This document shows positions 29,433 through 37,304 of a stretch of 64,000 bases of DNA, one piece after another. The stretch is from Pseudomonas nitroreducens TX1 (GTDB taxonomy: Bacteria > Pseudomonadota > Gammaproteobacteria > Pseudomonadales > Pseudomonadaceae), in contig NZ_AMZB01000122.1 in the NCBI RefSeq assembly GCF_000313755.1, positions 91,592 through 155,591 of the forward strand, given 5' to 3'. How positions within the stretch are numbered: position 1 is the stretch's first letter; every line of letters begins with the position of its first letter. Under the pieces are notes generated by a model. That model worked only from the letters and a program-made list of their open reading frames with translations. It was not told the DNA's origin and ran no database searches. A program made the translations under genes and the position numbers.

Positions 29433-30290
29433 GTGACGACGATTTCCGTAGTGGGGGCGGCGTGCCGCCAGGGCTCGCCGGTAAACGACGACGCCATAGG
29501 CTATACCGCGACGGCAGCCTGGGTGCTGGATGGCGCGACCAGCCTGGGTCGTGGTTTGGTGGGCGGCGAGAGTGATGCGCGCTGGCTGGCGCAGAGCGCC
29601 AATGCGCATCTTCAGCGCCTGCTGGAGGAGCAGCCGTACCGGCCGACTCAAGACCTGCTGGTGCAATTGCAGGCAGGTGTCGCCGCGGACTTCCAGCGTG
29701 ATTCCGGCGTGGCCGTGAGCCTGGAGCTCAACCTGCCCACCGCTTGCCTGAGCTTGCTGCGGGTGCTGGGCGATGGCTCGCTGGAGTTGCTCAACCTCTG
29801 CGATACCTGCATCCACCTGGCCTGGGAGGATGGCTGCGTCGAGAGCTTCGGCGATACGCCGCTGGAGGAGATCGACCGGCAATCCGTTGCACGCCTGATC
29901 GCGCTGCGTGAGGCTAATCCGGACTGGAATCACGAGCAGCTCTGGCAGGCCAGCCGCGCGTGGGTGCGGCGCAACCGCGCGCTGGCCAATACGCCGGAAG
30001 GATACTGGTGCCTCGACCCGAGCGAACGCTGGATTCCCCATGTGCAGCGTCGGGTGCTCGATCCGACGGGGCTGAAGGCGTTCATGCTGGTGACCGACGG
30101 CTTCGACCGGCTGCTGGATTTCCGCCGCTACGACCTCGATGCGCTGTTCGCGGCGCTGCCCGAGCGCGGTGTGGAAGCATTGATCGACGAGCTGCGCGCG
30201 CTGGAAGGCGCCGACGACCAGGCGCTGGTCTATCCGCGCCTGAAGATCCATGACGATGCGAGCGTGGTGTGGGGAGAGGTGGTGCGCTGA
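29433..30290 (+). CDS. PP2C-like (PPM) protein phosphatase family protein
   Basis: The 285-residue cytoplasmic protein has the metal-binding landmarks of PPM phosphatases: VNDDAIG (Asp19/20), WVLDGATSLG (Asp33-Gly34), LVTDGFDRL and KIHDDASVVW near the C terminus. It is a compact, diverged member. I use the GTG start at 29433 because AGGAGAG is 5 bases before it. No kinase gene lies beside it, so the target is unknown. Confidence 0.7.
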   Translation: MTTISVVGAACRQGSPVNDDAIGYTATAAWVLDGATSLGRGLVGGESDARWLAQSANAHLQRLLEEQPYRPTQDLLVQLQAGVAADFQRDSGVAVSLELNLPTACLSLLRVLGDGSLELLNLCDTCIHLAWEDGCVESFGDTPLEEIDRQSVARLIALREANPDWNHEQLWQASRAWVRRNRALANTPEGYWCLDPSERWIPHVQRRVLDPTGLKAFMLVTDGFDRLLDFRRYDLDALFAALPERGVEALIDELRALEGADDQALVYPRLKIHDDASVVWGEVVR

Positions 30291-30304
30291 GCGGTGGCCA
30301 TTGT

Positions 30305-30375
30305 GTAGGAGCGGACTTCGTCCGCGATGGCATCCGGCGCGATGCCGGCCTATCGCGGAGGGAGTCCGCTCCTAC
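30305..30375. repeat. REP dyad, GCGGACTTCGTCCGC subtype
   Basis: An inverted pair with arms GTAGGAGCGGACTTCGTCCG and GGAGTCCGCTCCTAC lies between two convergent genes. It belongs to a second REP subtype that shares the outer GTAGGAGC but has a different stem. Confidence 0.83.
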
Positions 30376-30391
30376 AGGTAGCTGCTGGCCG

Positions 30392-32800
30392 TCAGAACGT
30401 GTAGTTGACGCTCGCCACCACGTTGCGACGGTCGCCGTAGTAGCAGTAGAAGCCGTCGCAGGTGGAGAGGTATTCCTTGTCGAACACGTTGTTGGCATTC
30501 AGGGCGACGTTCAGCCCGTTGAGGCTGTTGTCGAGGCGGCCGAGGTCGTAGTGCACCGCGGCGTCGTAGAGGGTGTAGGAGCCGGTGTCGCCGTCGGACT
30601 TGTCGCGCACGTAGCCCATGCTGCCGATGGCGATGTTGTGGGTCTCGCCGACGTAGCGGGTGCCGAAGCCCAGGCCGAAGCCGTCGAGCAGGCCGTCATG
30701 CCAGGTGTAGTCGGCCCACAGCGAGGCCTGGTTTTCCGGGGTGAGCGGCAGCGGACGGTTCTTGTCCAGCGGATTGGCGACCTTGGTCATCTTGCTGTTG
30801 GCGTAGGTGTAGGCGGCGGTCACCTTGAGGCTCTCGGTGACGTTGCCTACGGCCTCCAGCTCGAAGCCGCGCACCTGCGCCTCGCCCACGGGGCGGCTGA
30901 TGAAGTCGCTGCCGGTGAGGACGATGTTCTTGCGGGTCAGGTCGTAGACCGCGGCGCTGAGCATCAGGTCGGTGCCCACCGGCTGGTACTTCACGCCCAG
31001 CTCATATTGCTTGCCGGTGCTCGGCTCGAAGGCCGCTCCGTTGGTGCCGCCGGCCTCGGTCTGGAATGACTCGGCGTAGGACACATAGGGCGCCACGCCA
31101 TTCTCGAACACATAGCTGAGCGCCGCGTTGCCGCTGAACTGGCTATCGCGGCGGGTATCGGTGGCGCCGCCGGCGTTGTAGAACTTCGAACCGGTGTGTG
31201 CCCAATCCTGGCGGCCGCCGAGGGTCAGGCGCCAGTTGTCGAGGGCGATCTGGTCCTGGGCGTACAGGCCGGTATCGCGCATCTTCTGGTTGTAGTCGTT
31301 GTACGCGGTGTAGACGACGTTGCTGAAGTCCTGGCCGTAGATCGGCTTGCTGATATTGCTGGTCGGCGCGGTGCCGTACAGCCATTGGTAGTTGGTATTG
31401 GCGCGCTGGTGATCCAGGCCCAGCAGCAGGGTGTGCTTGAGCGGGCCGGTGGAGAAGTCGGCCTGCAGGTTGTTGTCGATGGCGAACTGGCTGATGTCTT
31501 CGTTCACCACGTTGGCGCCACGGGCCAGGGTGCCGTCGTCGCTGACCGAGGTGGCGGTGCCGCCGGCGGTGATGCCCTGGAACGACAGGTCGCTCTTGGT
31601 GTAGCGCAGGTTCTGGCGGAACTGCCAGACGTCGTTGATGCGGTGTTCGAAGGCATAGCCCAGGGCGTAGTAGGTCTTGTCGTAGAACTCCCAGTCCGGG
31701 TCGCCGAGGTTCTTGTGGTAGCGCACCTCGCCCGCCGGGGTGGACAGCTTGGTGCCCTGCAGCGGCAGGAATTGGCTGGTGATGCCGGTATCGTCGCGGT
31801 TGAACTGCGAGAGGAAGGTCAGCTTGGTGTCGTCGTCGATGTTCCAGGTCAGGCTCGGCGCGATGTTGTAGCGCTTGTTGTCGACGTGTTCGACCTGGGT
31901 GTTGCTGTCGCGCACCACGCCGCTGACGCGGTACAGCAGGTTGCCGGTGTCGTCGACCTTGCCGGTGCTGTCGAAGGCGATCTGCTTGTGCTCGTAGCTG
32001 CCCACCTGCAACTGCACTTCGTGGCTGCTTTCCGCCTGCGGGCGGCGACTGGTCATGTCCAGCAGGCCGCCGGGCGGGGTCTGGCCGTACAGCGAGGAGG
32101 CCGGGCCGCGCAGCAGGGCGACGCGCTCCAGGTCCCAGGTTTCCAGCTTGGGCATGACGTAGGCGCCCTTGGGCAGCGGCAGGCCGTCGAGGAACTGGGT
32201 CGGTTCGAAGCCGCGTACCTTGAGCCACTCGGCACGGGTGTCGTTGCCGTAGCTGCTGGCGATCACACCGGGCATGTAGCGCACCGCGTCGTCCAGGCTC
32301 TGCACGTTGCGGTCCTGCATCTGCTCGCGGGTGGCGACGGAGATGGAACGCGGCGCTTCCAGCAGCGGGGTGTCGGTCTTGGTGCCGGCGCGGGAGCGGG
32401 TGGCGAGGTAGCCCACCGCCGGGCCATCCGGGTCTTCCTGGGTGCCGCTGATGGTGGTGGCGGACATCGACAGGGTGTCGCTGGGTACCGGGCGCAGGCT
32501 GAAGCTGCCCGACTCGCTTTCCACCAGCTCCAGCCCGCTGCCCTGCAGCGCCTGGCGCAGTGCACCGGCGGCATCGTAGCGACCCTGCACAGCGTGCGCG
32601 CTGCGGCCCTGGGCCAGCGCCGGGTCCAGGCTCAGCGACAGGCCAGCTTCGGCGGCGATGCGGTTGAGGGTGCTGGCCAGCGGGCCGGCGGGCACCTGGT
32701 AGTCACGCACGGCGTCGGCGGCGATGGCCGACGAGGTGGCCAGCAGGATCGCGGTGGCCAGCAGGCAGGGGCGGAGGGACAGTTTGAACGAGCGGCGCAT
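30392..32800 (-). CDS. fiuA: TonB-dependent siderophore receptor, FiuA type
   Basis: The 802-residue outer-membrane receptor has a signal peptide (to AIAADA near 28), an N-terminal STN signalling domain (about 33-110), a plug (about 135-245) and a 22-strand barrel ending NVVASVNYTF with the C-terminal Phe. The STN domain marks a transducer that signals to an anti-sigma factor. The length, and the FecI/FecR pair immediately upstream (fiuI, fiuR at the PA0472-PA0471 positions), support the ferrichrome receptor FiuA; a ferrioxamine-type relative cannot be excluded. An AGGAG site is 9 bases before the ATG. Confidence 0.85.
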   Translation of the reverse strand: MRRSFKLSLRPCLLATAILLATSSAIAADAVRDYQVPAGPLASTLNRIAAEAGLSLSLDPALAQGRSAHAVQGRYDAAGALRQALQGSGLELVESESGSFSLRPVPSDTLSMSATTISGTQEDPDGPAVGYLATRSRAGTKTDTPLLEAPRSISVATREQMQDRNVQSLDDAVRYMPGVIASSYGNDTRAEWLKVRGFEPTQFLDGLPLPKGAYVMPKLETWDLERVALLRGPASSLYGQTPPGGLLDMTSRRPQAESSHEVQLQVGSYEHKQIAFDSTGKVDDTGNLLYRVSGVVRDSNTQVEHVDNKRYNIAPSLTWNIDDDTKLTFLSQFNRDDTGITSQFLPLQGTKLSTPAGEVRYHKNLGDPDWEFYDKTYYALGYAFEHRINDVWQFRQNLRYTKSDLSFQGITAGGTATSVSDDGTLARGANVVNEDISQFAIDNNLQADFSTGPLKHTLLLGLDHQRANTNYQWLYGTAPTSNISKPIYGQDFSNVVYTAYNDYNQKMRDTGLYAQDQIALDNWRLTLGGRQDWAHTGSKFYNAGGATDTRRDSQFSGNAALSYVFENGVAPYVSYAESFQTEAGGTNGAAFEPSTGKQYELGVKYQPVGTDLMLSAAVYDLTRKNIVLTGSDFISRPVGEAQVRGFELEAVGNVTESLKVTAAYTYANSKMTKVANPLDKNRPLPLTPENQASLWADYTWHDGLLDGFGLGFGTRYVGETHNIAIGSMGYVRDKSDGDTGSYTLYDAAVHYDLGRLDNSLNGLNVALNANNVFDKEYLSTCDGFYCYYGDRRNVVASVNYTF

Positions 32801-32950
32801 TGAAAACGACTCCTACGGTTCTCGATGCCTCCTTGCCGAACGAGAATGGAAAAGTGATAGGGCAGGGTGAAAAAATTTTTCGAGTCTGCATCCGCGGCCG
32901 GCGTGTCGTAGGAGCAACTGTCTTCTTCTGAAAATCCGTGCCTGGGCTTT

Positions 32951-32980
32951 CCCTCTCCCCAGCCAGGGTTAGGGAGAGGG
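32951..32980. repeat. CCCTCTCCC-type dispersed hairpin repeat
   Basis: CCCTCTCCC and GGGAGAGGG flank a 12-base loop, in the fiuR-fiuA gap. Confidence 0.6.
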
Positions 32981-33007
32981 CAGGCCTCCACGCAGGGGCT
33001 TCACGGC

Positions 33008-33063
33008 GGAGCGGACTCCGTCCGCGATAGGTCCGCATCGCGCCGGACGAAGTCCGCTCCTAC
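33008..33063. repeat. REP dyad, GCGGACTCCGTCCGC subtype
   Basis: This short inverted REP pair of the second subtype lies between fiuR and fiuA. The left outer edge has decayed (GGCGGAGCGG instead of GTAGGAGCGG); the right arm is intact (GAAGTCCGCTCCTAC). Confidence 0.75.
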
Positions 33064-33076
33064 GGGGTATGTGGTT

Positions 33077-34039
33077 TCAGCCGCGCGGTACCACGCGGGA
33101 CCACCACGCGCCATGCCTCTCGATACGCACCGGCAGCGTCGGCTCCAGCGAGCGGAGCGCCAGGTCGATGTTCTTCAGCGGGAAGCTGCCGGTGATGCGC
33201 AGGTCCGCCAGTGCCGGGTCCACCGCAAGGTAACCGGGGCTGTAGCGCGCCAGTTGCTCGATCAGCTCGCCCAGGCGGACGTTGTCCACCACCAGCATGC
33301 CGTGGGTCCACGCATCGGCGGTCGCGCTATTGGCCTGGACTGCGCCGAAGCCACCGGCGCGCACGCGTACCTGCTGGCCCTGGTTGATCACGCGCTCGTC
33401 CGGCAGTTGTTCGGGGCGTGCGGCCACGGCGGACTGCAGGACGCTGAGCAAGGTGCTGTCGCCATCGTCGCGCTCCACCAGGAAACGCGTGCCGAGGGCG
33501 CGCAAGCGGCCTTCGTCGGTCTCGACGATGAACGGGCGGCTGTCGCCATGGGCAGTTTCCACCAGGATTTCGCCGCTGAGCAGGACGATGCGCCGTTGCT
33601 CGGCGTCGAAGTGCACATCGACGGCAGTGCGGCTGTTGAGCAACAGCCTTGTATTGTCCGGCAGGCGCAGTTCTCGCTGCTCGCCGGTGGCAGTCAGCAG
33701 GTCGGAAAAGGCATAACGCACCGGCATGTAACGGTTGCCGACACCCAGCGCGAGCGCGCCGACCAGCAGCAACGACAAGCCGGTGCCGGCCAGGCGGCGA
33801 ACCTTGCGCCGGGATTCGCCCGGCGAGCGCAGCAGGGCGTTGCGCGCGGCCTTGGGCGCGGCGCCGGCGAGGCTGCGGTCGAGCATGCCCAACTGGCTCC
33901 AGGCGCGGGCGTGTTCGCTGTGGGCCGAATGCCAGCGGGCGAAGGCGGCTTCATCGTCGGGGCGCGGTTCGCCGGAGCCCAGGCGCAGTTGCCAGCTGAT
34001 CGCCTCGTCGAGCACCTGCAGGGAAACCGGTCCCTTCAC
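33077..34039 (-). CDS. fiuR: FecR-type anti-sigma/signal transducer
   Basis: The 320-residue inner-membrane protein has a cytoplasmic N-terminal sigma-binding region with the Trp-rich WQLRLGSGEP, ARWHSAHSEHARAW motifs. One membrane segment (about 88-105) and a periplasmic FecR domain that receives the signal from the receptor STN domain follow. The GTG start overlaps the fiuI stop (GTGA at 34039-34036), giving tight translational coupling. The C terminus has the STN-like SLEPTLPVRIERHG. Confidence 0.9.
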   Translation of the reverse strand: MKGPVSLQVLDEAISWQLRLGSGEPRPDDEAAFARWHSAHSEHARAWSQLGMLDRSLAGAAPKAARNALLRSPGESRRKVRRLAGTGLSLLLVGALALGVGNRYMPVRYAFSDLLTATGEQRELRLPDNTRLLLNSRTAVDVHFDAEQRRIVLLSGEILVETAHGDSRPFIVETDEGRLRALGTRFLVERDDGDSTLLSVLQSAVAARPEQLPDERVINQGQQVRVRAGGFGAVQANSATADAWTHGMLVVDNVRLGELIEQLARYSPGYLAVDPALADLRITGSFPLKNIDLALRSLEPTLPVRIERHGAWWSRVVPRG

Positions 34040-34554
34040 GTCGGCTCGCCGTACAGCGCGATGTAGCACTGGCGCAGGCCCTGGCCGATGTACTGGCGCA
34101 CGCGCGGCACGGAGACGCCCAGTTGCTCGGCGATCTCTGCATGGCCCAGGCCATCCAGGCGGTTGAGCAGGAAGGCGCTGCGTGCGCGGCTGGACAGTTT
34201 GCCCAGCAGGCGGTCGATCTCGCGAAGGTCGGCAAGGATCAGGCAGTGCTCCTCGGCTGAGGGCTGCACCGCCTCGGGCAGGCCTTTCAATTCTTCGAGG
34301 TAGGCCTGTTCCAGCGCCACGCGGCGCCAGTGATCCACAAGAATGCCCTTGGCCACGGTCACCAGGAAGGCTCGGGGTTCGCGCAGGGAGGGCAGCTCGC
34401 GACGACTGAGCACGCGGACGAAGGTGTCCTGGCTCAGGTCTTCGGCGCGCTGCGGACAGCCCAGGCTGCGGTTCAGCCAGGCAGTCAGCCAGTCGCGGTG
34501 ATCGCGATACAAGGCGCCAACGAGTTCGCCGCTACCCATCTGGATGGCCGACAC
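34036..34554 (-). CDS. fiuI: FecI-type ECF sigma factor
   Basis: This ECF sigma factor directs transcription of the receptor gene when the siderophore signal arrives. The region-2 helix is YRDHRDWLTAWLN...AEDLSQDTFVRVL and the region-4 HTH is GHAEIAEQLGVSVPRVRQY. I choose a GTG start at 34554 (172 residues) because GGGGAG lies just before it; the open frame reaches back to an ATG at 34575, inside a palindrome. It sits upstream of fiuR with a 4-base overlap. Confidence 0.85.
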   Translation of the reverse strand: MSAIQMGSGELVGALYRDHRDWLTAWLNRSLGCPQRAEDLSQDTFVRVLSRRELPSLREPRAFLVTVAKGILVDHWRRVALEQAYLEELKGLPEAVQPSAEEHCLILADLREIDRLLGKLSSRARSAFLLNRLDGLGHAEIAEQLGVSVPRVRQYIGQGLRQCYIALYGEPT

Positions 34555-34567
34555 GCTACTCCCCAAT

Positions 34568-34583
34568 GATCCCAAATGGGATC
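34568..34583. promoter_or_regulatory. 16-bp palindrome at the fiuI start
   Basis: GATCCCAAATGGGATC has perfect 7-bp arms with a 2-base centre. It begins 14 bases upstream of the chosen fiuI GTG. It could be an operator or a short hairpin close to the ribosome-binding site. No known regulator is assigned. Confidence 0.5.
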
Positions 34584-34595
34584 AAGCTCAAAAAC

Positions 34596-34614
34596 GATAA
34601 CTATTCGCAAATGA
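34596..34614 (-). promoter_or_regulatory. Possible Fur box upstream of fiuI
   Basis: The segment GATAACTATTCGCAAATGA sits where a Fur site is expected for an iron-responsive sigma factor. It keeps about half of the 19-bp Fur consensus, best at the GATAA end, so this is a weak call based mainly on context. Confidence 0.35.
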
Positions 34615-34724
34615 TCGCAAAGTGCAGTGACCCGCGCAATTGGCGCCTGTCGCCTTTTGCCGCCCATCGCCCGTTTGTCGCCGCCGTTCTACAATCGGCC
34701 GACCCTTTCGCGGAAAGCCTCGCC

Positions 34725-35477
34725 ATGTCCGATCCCGTGTTGATCATCGGTTCCTTCCTCTCGCCCTATGTGCGCAAGGCGCTGGTCCTGCTGGAAATGA
34801 AGGGCGTGGACTACCGCATCGATTCCGTCGTGCCGTTCTTCGGCAACGAGGCGTTCGAGCGCCTGAGCCCGTTGCGCCAGGTGCCGGTGCTGGTGGATGG
34901 CGAGCTGGTGCTGAACGACTCCTCGGTGATCTGCCAGTATCTGGAGGAGCGTTATCCACAGCCGGCGCTGTATCCGGCGGATATCGCCGAGCGCGCCCGC
35001 GCGCGCTGGATCGAGGAGTTTGCCGACAGCCGCATGGGCCAGGTGGTGATCTGGCAGCTGTTCGACCAGTTGGTGATCGGCCGCGGCGTGTGGGGCCGTG
35101 AACCGGACGCGACGCTGCTGGAGAAGACCTACCAGCATGACCTGCCGGCTGTATTCGATTACCTGGAGGCGCAGTTGCCGGAAAGCGGCTGGCTGTTCGG
35201 CGAGCTGTCCATCGCCGACATCAGCGTCGCCTGCTTCATGCGCAACGCGCAGTTGGCCCGCTACGAACCGGACGCCCAGCGCTGGCCGAAACTGGCAGCC
35301 ATGCTCGCGGCGGCCTTCGCGCTGCCAGCGTTCCAGAAGCTCAACCAGTTCGAGCGCGCCATCGCCCGCACGCCGATCCTGCAGCAGCGCGAAGCGCTGA
35401 TCGCTGCTGGCGCGCCGGTTAGCGAGGTGAGCCACATGCGCGAGCAGCCGGTGCGCGGGCCGATGAGCCGCAGTTGA
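34725..35477 (+). CDS. Glutathione S-transferase family protein
   Basis: The 250-residue protein has an N-terminal thioredoxin-like domain (IIGSFLSPYVRKALVLLEMKG), the cis-Pro loop PLRQVPVLVDGE and NDSSVICQYLEER. A helical C-terminal domain with LFGELSIADISVACFMRNAQ follows. The Ser in LSPYVRK is the likely thiol-stabilising residue. It is divergent from fiuI, matches PA0473 and ends exactly where the convergent LysR gene ends. Confidence 0.85.
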   Translation: MSDPVLIIGSFLSPYVRKALVLLEMKGVDYRIDSVVPFFGNEAFERLSPLRQVPVLVDGELVLNDSSVICQYLEERYPQPALYPADIAERARARWIEEFADSRMGQVVIWQLFDQLVIGRGVWGREPDATLLEKTYQHDLPAVFDYLEAQLPESGWLFGELSIADISVACFMRNAQLARYEPDAQRWPKLAAMLAAAFALPAFQKLNQFERAIARTPILQQREALIAAGAPVSEVSHMREQPVRGPMSRS

Positions 35478-36353
35478 TCAGGCTTCCTGCAGAAAGCTCC
35501 ACAGACGCTGCGCCACCGGGCCGTGGGCGCGGTCGCGCAGGCGCGCGGCGACCAGTTCCTCGCGGCGGCCGGGCAGGTGGGGCCCGCTGAGATCGCGCAG
35601 GCGACCGTCAGCCAGCTCGTCGGCAATCAGGTGGCGCGGCAGGTGGCCCCAGGCCAGGCCATGCAGCACCAGTTCCTTCTTCGTCGCCTGGTCCGGCACC
35701 GTGCACTGCGGTGCGCCGTCCAGGGTGAAATAATCCACCGGCGGCGAGTGGCGAGCGCTGTCACGCATCACGCATTGGGTGAGCGAGCGCAGCTGCCCGG
35801 GGTGGATGTCACCTCTGCCCTCCAGCAACGTCGGCGCGATCACCGGGATGAAGTCCACCGTGCCCAGGTCGAGCCATTCCAGGCGCGGATCGGCCTTGTC
35901 CACGCGGTGCAGGATCAGCTCCGCCTCGCCATCGAGCAGCTTCTCCAGCGGGCCGCTGACGCTTTCGAAGTACAGCTGTAAGTGCGTGCGGGGTTGCGCG
36001 GCGAAAAAGCGCGCGAGTTTTTCCAGCAGGGCAGGGCGCGGGCAGAAGTCGCCGAGCACGACGCGCAATTCGCTTTCTTCGCCCGCCGCCAGGTGCGCGG
36101 CGTGGTCCCGCAGGTTGCCCAGTTCGCGCAGCAGATCCTGGGCACGGCGATGGAAGGATGCGCCGGCCGCGGTCAGGGCGACGCGGTAGCCGCTGCGGTC
36201 GAGCAGCTCGAATCCCAGCTGGTGCTCCAGCCGGGTGACAGCGGCGAAAACCGCCGGATGTGAGCGGTGCAGCTGCTGGGCGGCGCGCTGGAAACCGCCG
36301 GCTTCGACCACAGCGTCGAAGCATTGCAGGTCGTGTAGCGTGAAATCGGGCAT
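35478..36353 (-). CDS. LysR-family transcriptional regulator
   Basis: The 291-residue protein has an N-terminal winged HTH (LQCFDAVVEAGGFQRAAQQL HRSHPAVFAAVTRLEHQLG; shown by words) and a C-terminal effector domain. It is divergent from the alpha/beta hydrolase gene (94 bases apart), the usual LysR arrangement, so it may control that gene. The ATG at 36353 opens the HTH; the frame is open further upstream without similarity. Its stop codon abuts that of the GST gene. Confidence 0.87.
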   Translation of the reverse strand: MPDFTLHDLQCFDAVVEAGGFQRAAQQLHRSHPAVFAAVTRLEHQLGFELLDRSGYRVALTAAGASFHRRAQDLLRELGNLRDHAAHLAAGEESELRVVLGDFCPRPALLEKLARFFAAQPRTHLQLYFESVSGPLEKLLDGEAELILHRVDKADPRLEWLDLGTVDFIPVIAPTLLEGRGDIHPGQLRSLTQCVMRDSARHSPPVDYFTLDGAPQCTVPDQATKKELVLHGLAWGHLPRHLIADELADGRLRDLSGPHLPGRREELVAARLRDRAHGPVAQRLWSFLQEA

Positions 36354-36447
36354 GTCAGATTTCCTGACAGAGATCGTCCATTCTTTGTAATTTTTTCGTA
36401 GGGCCGCCGCAACTAGCCTCGCTTTCATCACCCCTGAGGAGGCCGCC

Positions 36448-37245
36448 ATGAGCCCGCTGCGCTACCTGAACACCCGCGACAACGCCCGCATCGCCTATCG
36501 CCTGGACGGCCCCACCGAGCAGCCGCTGCTGGTGCTGTCCAACTCCATCGGCACCGACCTGCATATGTGGGATGGGCAGGTCGCCACGTTGACCGAACAC
36601 TTCCGCGTGCTGCGCTATGACGCACGCGGCCATGGTGCGTCCAGCGTGCCGCCGGGGCCCTATCCGCTGGCGCGGTTGGGCGAAGACGTGATCGAGCTGC
36701 TGGATGCGCTCGGCGTAGAGCGCGCACATTTCCTCGGTCTCTCGCTCGGCGGATTCGTTGGCCAGTGGCTGGCGGTAAACGCGCCGCAGCGCATCGAGCG
36801 GCTGGTGCTGGCGAACACTTCGGCCTGGCTCGGGCCGCAGGAGCAGTGGGACGCGCGCATCGTCGAGGCGCTGGAGGCCGAGGACCTGCAAGGCACCACC
36901 GCTACCTTTCTCGCCAACTGGTTTCCGGCATCCTGGCTGGCGCAGCGGCGGCCGGAAGTGGAGCCGTTCCGCGCCACGCTGCTGGCGACCAACCGGCATG
37001 GCCTGGCCGGTTCCTTTGCCGCCGTGCAGGGGGCCGATCTGCGGGAAGCGCTGAAGGCGGTTCGCCTGCCGACGCTGGTGATTGCCGGGCAGTTCGACAC
37101 CGTGACCGCCGCCAGCCACAGCGAGCTGATCGCCGAGGCGATCCCAGGGTCGCGCCTGCTGACGCTGCCGGCGGTGCACCTGTCGAACATCGAGTTTCCC
37201 CGCGAGTTCGAGGGGGCGGTGCTGGATTTCCTGCTGGCGCCCTGA
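36448..37245 (+). CDS. Alpha/beta hydrolase, 3-oxoadipate enol-lactonase (PcaD)-like
   Basis: The 265-residue hydrolase has the nucleophile elbow GLSLGG (Ser99), Asp217 (GQFDTVT) and His244 (AVHLSNIE) as a full triad. NSIGTDLHMWDGQ and DARGHGASSVPPGPY match PcaD enol-lactonases of the beta-ketoadipate pathway. No other pca genes are adjacent, so a related lactone or ester is equally possible. A strong GAGGAGG ribosome-binding site precedes the ATG. It is divergent from a LysR gene that probably regulates it, at the PA0480 position. Confidence 0.82.
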   Translation: MSPLRYLNTRDNARIAYRLDGPTEQPLLVLSNSIGTDLHMWDGQVATLTEHFRVLRYDARGHGASSVPPGPYPLARLGEDVIELLDALGVERAHFLGLSLGGFVGQWLAVNAPQRIERLVLANTSAWLGPQEQWDARIVEALEAEDLQGTTATFLANWFPASWLAQRRPEVEPFRATLLATNRHGLAGSFAAVQGADLREALKAVRLPTLVIAGQFDTVTAASHSELIAEAIPGSRLLTLPAVHLSNIEFPREFEGAVLDFLLAP

Positions 37246-37250
37246 ACGAA

Positions 37251-37278
37251 CAAGGCCGCCCGAGAGCGGCCTTGTCGT
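37251..37278. terminator. Bidirectional terminator between hydrolase and permease genes
   Basis: CAAGGCCGC pairs perfectly with GCGGCCTTG across a 6-base loop, followed by TCGTTTA. It lies between two convergent genes and probably serves both. Confidence 0.75.
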
Positions 37279-37304
37279 TTATCCACAAGCTCGATTACTC
37301 CGGC

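Noticed and set aside
32842..32862. GAGAATGGAAAAGTGATAG-like stretch upstream of fiuA as a Fur box
   Set aside because: It matches the Fur consensus at too few positions, and fiuA would be driven by FiuI rather than directly by Fur.
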